Assembly (NCBI GenBank): GCA_964520985.1
Contig: CAZFPB010000001.1
Span: forward strand, 372,001 to 436,000
Length of the DNA stretch: 64,000 nt
Direction of reading: 5' to 3'
Source of the DNA: CAYSGL01 sp964520985
GTDB lineage: Bacteria > Pseudomonadota > Alphaproteobacteria > Micavibrionales > Micavibrionaceae
The position numbers and the translations under genes were made by a program. Positions within the stretch are counted from its first letter, which is position 1. Each line of letters starts with the position of its first letter. Shown in pieces: positions 26,429-33,866 of this stretch. The notes beneath the pieces were generated by a model, which saw only the letters and a list, made by a program, of their open reading frames with translations, did no database searches and was not told where the DNA came from.

Positions 26429-27624
26429 ATACAAAACATACTATCGAAAAATTATTGCGCCAGCAGGCGGCATTGGCTCATTTTGGCAGCTTTGCTTTTA
26501 CTGAAACAGATTTAGATAAAGTTCTATCGGAAGCAGCCCGAATTTGCGCTGAAAGCTTGAGCGTTCCTTATTCAAAAATTTGTCGGTATAGGCCCGTGCA
26601 AAATGATCTGCTAGTTGTAGCTGGTTATGGTTGGGAGGCCAATATCGTAGGCCATGTTGTATCCCAGGCCGATGAAAGCTCAACGCAAGGGCGGGCCTAT
26701 ATTACGGGTGAACCGGTTATTCTTAAAGATATTAAAAAGAACAATAGCTATGATCTGCCTGATTTTTATGAACAACATGGAATTACCTCAACTGTCGATG
26801 TTCTTATAAAAGGTAAGAATGGCCCATTCGGAGTACTAGAGGCCGACAGTTCCAAGCAAATAACGTTTGATGAACACGACATCAATTTTCTCACGGGTTT
26901 TGCCAATGTTCTTGCAGAAGCTGTAGGAACGGCGGAGCGAGTGGCAACTCTGGAAGCTACTCTCATAGAAATGCAAAATTTGATTGCACAAAAAAATGAA
27001 CTTCTAGAAGAAAAGAGTACTCTGGCCACGGAGTTGCAGCACCGGGTAAGAAATAATCTGCAGCTTGTTTATGGCATGTTGCTTCGGCAAATTGAGGTTT
27101 CGGATGTTGGGGGTAGAGAAGGTATTCGCTCTATCGCGCGCCGCGTCATGAGCCTTTCTGCCATCTACAATCATCTTTTAGAGCATGGTCTAATACAAAC
27201 AATAGACTTTGGATCGTATCTCAATTCGCTATGCCGTAATTTGCATGACTTTCAAGAAAAAAGAATAAACGAAATACAACTTATCTGTAAGACGGACTCC
27301 ATTCCCTTGGATCTGGATATGGTTACCGTTCTGGGTATCGTAGTTACTGAAGTGACGTCCAATGCTTATCTTCATGCATTCCCGTCCAGGTCGGGCATAA
27401 TCCGTGTAGAGTTCAGCCAAAATGACGGTACGGGTACTCTTACGATTTCTGACGATGGGATTGGTTTTGTAGAGCATAATACGAATAAACGTCACGGAGT
27501 AGGTCTCATCAGAAGATTGGTGGAGCAAATTGACGGTACCGCCAAAATGACGATCGATGAGGGCACTACATGGACTCTTACTTTTCCTGTGGATGTTACC
27601 GTCGAAAAATCTCTAGTCGCTTAA
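26425..27624 (+). CDS. GAF-HisKA_2 sensor histidine kinase
   Basis: A 399-residue soluble kinase. The GAF domain covers about residues 27-170 (ARICAESLSVPYSKICRY), a coiled-coil linker follows, then the HisKA_2 dimerisation domain with ELQHRVRNNLQ (His206) and a HATPase_c domain with EVTSNAYLHAF and GVGLIRRLVEQIDG. This kinase class is typical of alphaproteobacterial light, redox and stress sensing. The overlapping receiver gene is the likely partner. The ligand of GAF is unknown and no bilin-binding Cys is evident. Confidence 0.9.
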   Translation: MNTKHTIEKLLRQQAALAHFGSFAFTETDLDKVLSEAARICAESLSVPYSKICRYRPVQNDLLVVAGYGWEANIVGHVVSQADESSTQGRAYITGEPVILKDIKKNNSYDLPDFYEQHGITSTVDVLIKGKNGPFGVLEADSSKQITFDEHDINFLTGFANVLAEAVGTAERVATLEATLIEMQNLIAQKNELLEEKSTLATELQHRVRNNLQLVYGMLLRQIEVSDVGGREGIRSIARRVMSLSAIYNHLLEHGLIQTIDFGSYLNSLCRNLHDFQEKRINEIQLICKTDSIPLDLDMVTVLGIVVTEVTSNAYLHAFPSRSGIIRVEFSQNDGTGTLTISDDGIGFVEHNTNKRHGVGLIRRLVEQIDGTAKMTIDEGTTWTLTFPVDVTVEKSLVA

Positions 27625-27718
27625 TATCTCTAATAGAGAATTTTAATTTTTATAACATTATAAAGGATGGAGTGCGCAAAGCTTCTTTCTAAAACCTTGA
27701 ATATAAAGGATGTGAAAG

Positions 27719-30700
27719 TTGAAGAGCCCCTTGACATTTAAAATTAATTTCTATTATCCAGCTATTTTTGCATATTTAGTGGCGATTACGCTCTCGCTTG
27801 TCATTTTTTTCTATGCGCGGCAGGCTGAAGATTTGGAGGCCAGTAATAAGCTTACTGAAACGACTGTAGTTTTCGAGCGGGAATTCGCTGAGCATCTGCA
27901 GTATTATGCGACCCTGGTTGAGGCAACGGCGGCATTATTTTATTCCTCAAATAATATTACCGCACAAGAATTTAAAACCTTTACGACACGGTTAATGAAT
28001 GAATCTCCCGAAACGATTAGTATGCAATTCGTAGTGAAAGTTCGAAGCGATTCCCTGCATGCTTATCTTAAAGAAAAACAAATATCTGATCCAAATTTTC
28101 GAATTTGGCAAAACACTGTGTCAAGGCAAGGTGGGAAAGTGCCTTATCATTACCCATTGCATTTCGTATGGGATCGGCACGGAGAGGAAATTGCGGCAGG
28201 TTTTGATCTTGTTAACATTCCTGAGTTGACGAGCATCTTTTTCGAAGCAGAAAAATCGAGTGAACCTGTTTTATCGCCACCGTTTAAAGCTTTTGAGGAG
28301 AGCGATGACGACAGTCATAAAGACGATTTTTATACTATCCTCGCTCTTGACCAGCAAGGAGCATCCCGTCCTAAAAATACAGAAAGAAGTTACGTTATTC
28401 TTGGGGTTGATTTGCGCAATGCAATCGCTCAATTTTTGGAGAAAGTATCCGTAAAATTCATCCGCATTCGCGTATCAGTCATAAGCGAACAAGGATTATC
28501 TAGGTTATATGATGTTGATGAGGGTTTGGAATTTGAACCCGTAAAGACCAGCCATATTACATACATGGGAAGAACATTCCTCATGGAATACGGGTTCAAT
28601 AAGAACGCCAATGTTTCAGATCGTTGGCACTCATATTCTATGCTTTTGGGCGGTATATTGCTTACATTACTCTTAACAGCTTATATCTATCTATGGCGCA
28701 TGAAGCAAGATAGAGAGCGTCTATCACAGGAAAGTTTGCAGCGAGAAATTGCCGAAAAAAATGATCTTTATTTACAAATGAAGATAACTCAAAAGGAGGC
28801 GATGAAACAAAAAACTCTTTTAGAAACCATTCTTGATCATATTCCCTTGGCAATTTTTGCAAAGGACGTGAAAAACAATTATTGCTATGCGATGATGAAT
28901 AGAGCGGCAGAAGATATTTTGCAGCTTAAAGAGGCGCATGCTTTTGGTAAAACTGACTATGATTATTTTCCGAAGACTGAGGCGGATTTCTTTAGAGCAA
29001 CTGATTTAAAAGTTATGCAAGGGGGCCGTGTTGTCGATATCGAGGCAGAGAAGGTAACAAATGCAAGGGGCACATTTACTGCGCATACAATCAAGGTTCC
29101 AGTTTATGATGCAATTGGCTCTCCTGATCTGCTGGTGGGTATCCTGGAAGATGTGACTGAAAAAATAAAATTCCTTGAAGAACTTCGTCTTGCAAAAGAA
29201 CAGGCGGAGACAGCGAATGTTGCGAAATCTGATTTTCTTGCGAATATGTCTCACGAACTACGAACACCTTTAAACAGTATTCTCGGTATGAATCGCCTAC
29301 TCCTTCAATCCGATCTCAAGCAAGAACAAAGGGGATTGGCCGATAGCGTGTTCCGCTCTTCAGTGAACCTTTTAGAAATTGTAAATGATATTCTAGACCT
29401 GTCTAAAATTGAGGCGGGTGAGATGATTCTGGAGAGCATCGGTCTTGATATACAGTATATTTTCAATAGCGTATTCCATACGCTAGAGCCGCTGGCACAG
29501 GAAAAAAACATAACGTTATCCCGGCAATATGATCGCGATTTCCCCTATGTTCTGGGTGACCCTCTGAGAATTACGCGCGTGCTGATAAATGTGGTTGGAA
29601 ATGCCATTAAATATACTGATCATGGTAACGTTGAGTTTAAGGTATATCAAAAGGATATTGGTAATAAACGCATCGAGATATGCTGTGAAATTAAAGATAC
29701 CGGCATTGGCATCTCCGAAGATAAATTAGGACGCATTTTTGAAAAATTCGGTCAGGCCGATAACTCTAATACCCGTAAATACGGCGGAACGGGACTCGGT
29801 TTGGCTATTACGCAGCAACTCGTTACTTTGATGAACGGAACGATCTCTGTAGAAAGTACAATAGGGATAGGGTCTACCTTCACAATTATAATTCCTTTTG
29901 ACACTACCTCAGAATTAAGCCCGCAAAGCCGGACTAATAAAAAAAGGGAAGGGGCCGGAACAATCCCTGCTGATCATGCCTGTATTTTGATTGCCGAAGA
30001 TCATCCAGCCAACCAAATTCTCATTAGTAAAATAATGAGTAAGTTTGGGATTCCGCATTTCTTGATTGTCTCAAATGGGCAGCAGGCAATGGAGCAACAT
30101 AAATCGGCTCCGTGGGACGTTCTTTTAATGGATTGCCATATGCCTGAAATGAATGGATACGATGCCACAACCATCATCCGTCAAGAGGAGCAAGGCACGG
30201 CAACGCATTTACCGATCGTTGCTATGACGGCTAACGCTATGGTTGGGGAGCGTGAGAAATGCCTTCGATACGGCATGGATGATTACATAAGTAAACCGCT
30301 GGATATGGACGAGCTGAAAGATATTTTAAGTCAATGGCTGGTGTTTAAGCCGGAAGATAAAATAGTTGCGCAGACTTTTGATGAGAATGTTCCCGTTGAT
30401 TTTACACAGATGAGAACCTTTACGGATGGCGATAGAGACGTAGAGAAAGAGCTAATAAACGCATTTATCCTGCAATCTGACCTTAATTTACAAACCATGA
30501 GGGGAAATGTTGCGGACCAGGACTATAAGGCATGGGTTGAGGCCGCGCATATGATGAAGGGGGGATCAGGTAGTATTGGCGCCCATGTCCTTCACAAACT
30601 ATGTGATACCGCACAGCACTTTTCCGGGAAGAGCGAGGCGCGTATTGCTTTATTTGATAATATTGAGAAGGAATATAGCCTTGTGAAAATGTATCTGAAA

Positions 30701-30721
30701 TCGGTCGGTCTTTTGGATTAG
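27719..30721 (+). CDS. Membrane hybrid histidine kinase: CHASE-PAS-HisKA-HATPase-REC-HPt
   Basis: Starts at TTG 27719 with AAGGA 8 bases upstream. The 1000-residue protein has a membrane helix (about 13-32), a periplasmic CHASE domain (about 75-235, VEATAALFYSSNN), a second helix (about 308-326), a PAS domain (about 365-480), HisKA with MSHELRTPLN (His512), HATPase_c with GTGLGLAITQQLV, a receiver domain (Asp805 in LLMDCHMPEMNG) and HPt (AAHMMKGGSGS, His944). It has all elements of an internal phosphorelay, so the signal should pass to an external regulator, possibly the convergent gene whose end it overlaps by 4 bases. Confidence 0.93.
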   Translation: MKSPLTFKINFYYPAIFAYLVAITLSLVIFFYARQAEDLEASNKLTETTVVFEREFAEHLQYYATLVEATAALFYSSNNITAQEFKTFTTRLMNESPETISMQFVVKVRSDSLHAYLKEKQISDPNFRIWQNTVSRQGGKVPYHYPLHFVWDRHGEEIAAGFDLVNIPELTSIFFEAEKSSEPVLSPPFKAFEESDDDSHKDDFYTILALDQQGASRPKNTERSYVILGVDLRNAIAQFLEKVSVKFIRIRVSVISEQGLSRLYDVDEGLEFEPVKTSHITYMGRTFLMEYGFNKNANVSDRWHSYSMLLGGILLTLLLTAYIYLWRMKQDRERLSQESLQREIAEKNDLYLQMKITQKEAMKQKTLLETILDHIPLAIFAKDVKNNYCYAMMNRAAEDILQLKEAHAFGKTDYDYFPKTEADFFRATDLKVMQGGRVVDIEAEKVTNARGTFTAHTIKVPVYDAIGSPDLLVGILEDVTEKIKFLEELRLAKEQAETANVAKSDFLANMSHELRTPLNSILGMNRLLLQSDLKQEQRGLADSVFRSSVNLLEIVNDILDLSKIEAGEMILESIGLDIQYIFNSVFHTLEPLAQEKNITLSRQYDRDFPYVLGDPLRITRVLINVVGNAIKYTDHGNVEFKVYQKDIGNKRIEICCEIKDTGIGISEDKLGRIFEKFGQADNSNTRKYGGTGLGLAITQQLVTLMNGTISVESTIGIGSTFTIIIPFDTTSELSPQSRTNKKREGAGTIPADHACILIAEDHPANQILISKIMSKFGIPHFLIVSNGQQAMEQHKSAPWDVLLMDCHMPEMNGYDATTIIRQEEQGTATHLPIVAMTANAMVGEREKCLRYGMDDYISKPLDMDELKDILSQWLVFKPEDKIVAQTFDENVPVDFTQMRTFTDGDRDVEKELINAFILQSDLNLQTMRGNVADQDYKAWVEAAHMMKGGSGSIGAHVLHKLCDTAQHFSGKSEARIALFDNIEKEYSLVKMYLKSVGLLD

Positions 30722-31482
30722 GTAATTGTGGGACATTTCCCAATTAGAGCTTGCAGCATATTCTTATCAAAGGGTTTGGCCAGAAACCCCTTTGCCCCTA
30801 GCTCTGTTGCAGAGACAACATTTTCACGTGAACTGTCAGAACTGAGCATGATTACATAGGCTTGTGGATCAAATGCTAGAATAGCTTCCAGATTTTCGTG
30901 GCCGTCTTTTCCGGGCATATGAATGTCGAGAAACAGAATGTCGGGTGTATATTTTTTATAGGCCGAGACAATCTCGCTCCCATGAATAACTTCGTTAACC
31001 GTGTATTGCGGGTTCACGCCTTTTCTAATAAGGGTTCTCATATACATGTCATCATCTGCCACAAGAATTATATTTTCCGAACGGGAGCGACGTTTCAAGG
31101 CGAACGCGGATAGTTGTTCAACGTCATCTAAATTGATCAAAATTTTGAAACGGCCGAGTTTTTCTGTCGTAGGTTTTTCAATTTCAACTTCACATCTACC
31201 TTTTGGTAATTTTTCATCGATGCGTTTGGCCATCTCATGAGGGCTGGCCTCTCGGCCTTCTCTGACAACCATGATCAATTCATAATCATTGCAAATAAAG
31301 ATACGGCCATCTTTTTCATTAAATATGTCTTGTAACAGGGTCGCGGCATTCTGGATGGAAAAAGCATCGGCTTCTTTGGCCTTTAGCCTAATGGTGACAA
31401 GCTGCCACTCTTCCGCAAAATGTTTAATTGCGGGGAGAAAGGTTAAAAAGTGATGGTGTTCTTTGTGGGTCAATATTTCCAT
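30718..31482 (-). CDS. Response regulator with unusual N-terminal domain
   Basis: A 254-residue protein. The C-terminal receiver (about 135-254) has VADDD, phospho-acceptor Asp in DILFLDIHMPGKDG and FLAKPFD. The N-terminal 130 residues (LVTIRLKAKEADAFSIQNAA, GRIFICNDYELIMVV) carry no standard output domain; the strand and N-D-Y-E-L loop could be a degenerate GGDEF-like fold, but this is a guess. The order effector-then-receiver is unusual. It converges on the hybrid kinase gene and is a plausible phosphorelay target. Confidence 0.8.
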   Translation of the reverse strand: MEILTHKEHHHFLTFLPAIKHFAEEWQLVTIRLKAKEADAFSIQNAATLLQDIFNEKDGRIFICNDYELIMVVREGREASPHEMAKRIDEKLPKGRCEVEIEKPTTEKLGRFKILINLDDVEQLSAFALKRRSRSENIILVADDDMYMRTLIRKGVNPQYTVNEVIHGSEIVSAYKKYTPDILFLDIHMPGKDGHENLEAILAFDPQAYVIMLSSDSSRENVVSATELGAKGFLAKPFDKNMLQALIGKCPTIT

Positions 31483-31639
31483 AGTGCATCCTGATGTCCC
31501 ATCATGCGCCTATTGTTTGAAAATGTAGATAACAAAATTCTAATATATTTTTATATATTTGTTTGCGAACTCTTGGGATCTTCGAGCGGTTGTCCAAAAA
31601 TAATGCGGCTTTTGTGGTTACCAAGGCCATGTAGTCATA

Positions 31640-31650
31640 TAGCGACTATT
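31640..31650. promoter_or_regulatory. Shared motif TAGCGACTATT (second copy)
   Basis: The same 11 bases occur at 25781-25791. Both copies lie within about 210 bases upstream of a receiver gene (25988 on plus, 31482 on minus). They may be regulator-binding sites of this signalling block, but two copies in AT-rich DNA are weak evidence. Confidence 0.3.
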
Positions 31651-31850
31651 AATAATTATAACTCCTATGCCCTATATGGTCCTAAATATGCAGCCCATAT
31701 ATGGTCCACCAGTAGATCTTACATGATATAAAGTAGTATAAAATCCGTCCTTATCTTCACGCTATTGAATAGGGTGTATTACAGGGGTTCTGAGAAAGTA
31801 CGAATTGGGATTTTTAAATGAAATCAGCGTATTAGGGAAATAATGCTGAA

Positions 31851-31872
31851 TCCGTACGGACGCCAATTTATT
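31851..31872. other. Degenerate tRNA-Glu 3'-end copy, possible outer attR
   Basis: TCCGTACGGACGCCAATTTATT lines up with the tRNA-Glu 3' end and the bases after it (9655-9681). The differences are all shorter homopolymer runs: CCC to CC, GGG to GG, AAA to AA, and five T to three. It coincides with the return to core-like composition. It would make the whole 9.7-31.85 kb region an inserted block. Confidence 0.5.
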
Positions 31873-31973
31873 TCTTCTTTGCCAAAGATGCTTCTTTCCC
31901 GTAAATCGCCAAATTCCTTGTGTTTTTTGGGAAATGGCCGTATATCAAGGCCCGTAATGACGAAAGGCCGCTT

Positions 31974-32378
31974 GTGGAGCGCTTGAATAAACCCCTGCTT
32001 TGGACGATTATTTTATCGGAAACGACGCATATTTTCTGCTGCGTGTTGCCGACGCTGTTCTCATTGGCCAGTTTGATGGTCGGTGCGGGCCTGATCGCGA
32101 CGCTGCCGGCAGGCTGGCAGGAGTTTCATGATTTCCTGCACGGCAAAGAAGTGCCGCTTATCATTTTCTCCGGTGTGATGATCGCGCTGGGCTGGGGGGT
32201 CGACCTCCATGCCAAGCGCATTGACTGTCATGATACAGGATGTTGCCACCCGCCATGCACGCCGGCCAAAGGCCGCGCACATATCGTTTTGAAAATCGCG
32301 ACGGCGCTCTTTATCTGTAACCTTATTATTTACCTCATTTTCCATCGTGGGATGGAGTTATCGGCTAGCCTTACATGA
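31974..32378 (+). CDS. MerC-like four-helix membrane protein
   Basis: I choose GTG 31974 (MERLNKPLLW) with AAAGG 6 bases upstream; the frame is open to 31920 but the extra residues look non-coding. The 135-residue product has four hydrophobic segments. CC pairs occur in HIFCCVLPT and in a Cys/His-rich loop (DCHDTGCCHPPC), and HFLHGKEVPLI-type spacing fits the MerC family. MerC proteins move mercury, but many homologues are not linked to mer genes and none is here. The stop overlaps the helicase start (ATGA). Confidence 0.7.
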   Translation: MERLNKPLLWTIILSETTHIFCCVLPTLFSLASLMVGAGLIATLPAGWQEFHDFLHGKEVPLIIFSGVMIALGWGVDLHAKRIDCHDTGCCHPPCTPAKGRAHIVLKIATALFICNLIIYLIFHRGMELSASLT

Positions 32379-33814
32379 CCTTTGATACCCTTGGACTGAG
32401 CGAAGAAACCCTGCGGGCTGTTTTAGAAAGCGGTTATTCGACGCCGACTCCGATTCAGGAAAAAGCCATCCCGAGCGTGCTTATGATGCGCGACATTATC
32501 GGTCTGGCGCAGACGGGTACAGGCAAGACGGCGAGCTTTACTTTGCCCATGATCGATATCTTGAGCGGTGGCCGCGCGCGTATGCGCATGCCGCGCTCGC
32601 TGGTTTTGGAGCCAACGCGCGAACTCGCAGCGCAGGTTGCCGAGAACTTCGATAAATACGGCAAATATCACAAGCTAACCAAGGCGTTGCTGGTGGGCGG
32701 TGAGTCCATGGGCGAGCAGATGAAACTGCTGGAGAAGGGCGTTGATGTTCTGATCGCCACTCCGGGCCGTCTGCTGGATCTGTTTGAGCGCGGCGCCATT
32801 CTGCTGAGCGATATCAAAGTGCTCGTCATTGATGAAGCGGACCGTATGCTGGATATGGGATTCATTCCCGATATCGATAAAATCTGCTCGTTCCTGCCGC
32901 CATCACGTCAGACTTTGTTGTTTTCCGCGACGATGCCGCCGGAAATCAAACGCCTGACGGATAAATATCTATCCAATCCAAAAGAGATTTCGGTGTCGGC
33001 GCCAGCGTCGACTTCGGTCAATGTTCAGCAGTCAATCGTGCGTGTACATTACAAGAAAAAGCGCGAAGCGATGGAAGCGCTACTCGGCAAGGAAGATGTC
33101 AAAAACGCTTTTATCTTCCTGAATCGCAAAAAGGATATCGCGGGTCTGGCGGAGCATCTGGCACGCAAAGGCTACAAAGCCGGACCGATGCATGGTGACA
33201 TGCCGCAGGTGAAACGCAATGAAGTGTTGCAGGCGTTCAAGGACGATAAAATCACGCTGCTGATCTGCTCCGACGTCGCCGCGCGCGGTCTGGATATCAA
33301 AGGCGTCAGCCATGTGTTTAATTATGATGTGCCGATGAGTGCGGATGATTACGTGCACCGTATCGGCCGCACCGGCCGCGCCGGATTGTCGGGACGCGCC
33401 TATACGCTGATCAGCGGGGAAGACGATGAAAAATATCTGGGCGCGATTGAGCGTCTGATCAAGAAAACCATCGATGTCGATGTGCTTGAGCTGGGTGGCA
33501 GTGAGCGCGACAGCGATGATGAGCGGCAGCCGCGCCGCGGTGCCCGGGAAGAGCGCCCGCGCCGTGAACACACGCCGCGCGCCCGCCGCGATGTAAAACC
33601 GGCGGATGTTAAGCCGCCTCAGGAAGCCAAAGTAGCCGAAGCCGAACAGCCGCGCGCGCGCGAAGCTCGCCCGGCGACCCCGGCACCTCTGCACCGTGAA
33701 GTAAGTACACCGGCCCCCAACGCCCACAAAAATCCCCGTATGTATGACCGTCCCGATGATGTCGGCGGACAATTCGGCGTGGATGATGAAATTCCGTCTT
33801 TCCTGAAGCGTTAG
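32375..33814 (+). CDS. DEAD-box RNA helicase (RhlE/CsdA-like)
   Basis: Unwinds RNA secondary structure, usually in ribosome assembly, RNA decay or cold response. The 479-residue protein has the Q motif near residues 22-30 (TPTPIQEKAIP), AQTGTGKT, PTRELAAQ, VIDEADRMLDMGF, FSATMP, and in domain 2 VAARGLDIKGV and HRIGRTGRAG. The last 100 residues are an Arg/Pro/Ala-rich tail that probably binds RNA. It is coupled to the MerC-like gene by a 4-base overlap. Confidence 0.93.
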   Translation: MTFDTLGLSEETLRAVLESGYSTPTPIQEKAIPSVLMMRDIIGLAQTGTGKTASFTLPMIDILSGGRARMRMPRSLVLEPTRELAAQVAENFDKYGKYHKLTKALLVGGESMGEQMKLLEKGVDVLIATPGRLLDLFERGAILLSDIKVLVIDEADRMLDMGFIPDIDKICSFLPPSRQTLLFSATMPPEIKRLTDKYLSNPKEISVSAPASTSVNVQQSIVRVHYKKKREAMEALLGKEDVKNAFIFLNRKKDIAGLAEHLARKGYKAGPMHGDMPQVKRNEVLQAFKDDKITLLICSDVAARGLDIKGVSHVFNYDVPMSADDYVHRIGRTGRAGLSGRAYTLISGEDDEKYLGAIERLIKKTIDVDVLELGGSERDSDDERQPRRGAREERPRREHTPRARRDVKPADVKPPQEAKVAEAEQPRAREARPATPAPLHREVSTPAPNAHKNPRMYDRPDDVGGQFGVDDEIPSFLKR

Positions 33815-33866
33815 GGAAAATTCTTTTTCGCTCTCTCCCTTGACCTGCGAATCATTTTTGAAGAGA

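Larger units (their letters stand above)
31483..31973. other. AT-rich intergenic region between island and core genome
   Basis: No gene seen. It holds TAGTC(31632-31636)...GACTA(31644-31648) as an inverted pair around the shared motif TAGCGACTATT (31640-31650), two TATATGGTCC copies near 31673 and 31698, and the tRNA-Glu-like remnant at 31851-31872. Composition shifts to core-like soon after 31900. Confidence 0.5.

Noticed and set aside
31668..31712. TATATGGTCC repeats as an iteron origin
   Set aside because: Only two uneven copies and no replication protein nearby.
31920..31973. GTG 31920 as start of the MerC-like gene
   Set aside because: No ribosome site, and the extra 18 residues look unlike protein; GTG 31974 has AAAGG in front.
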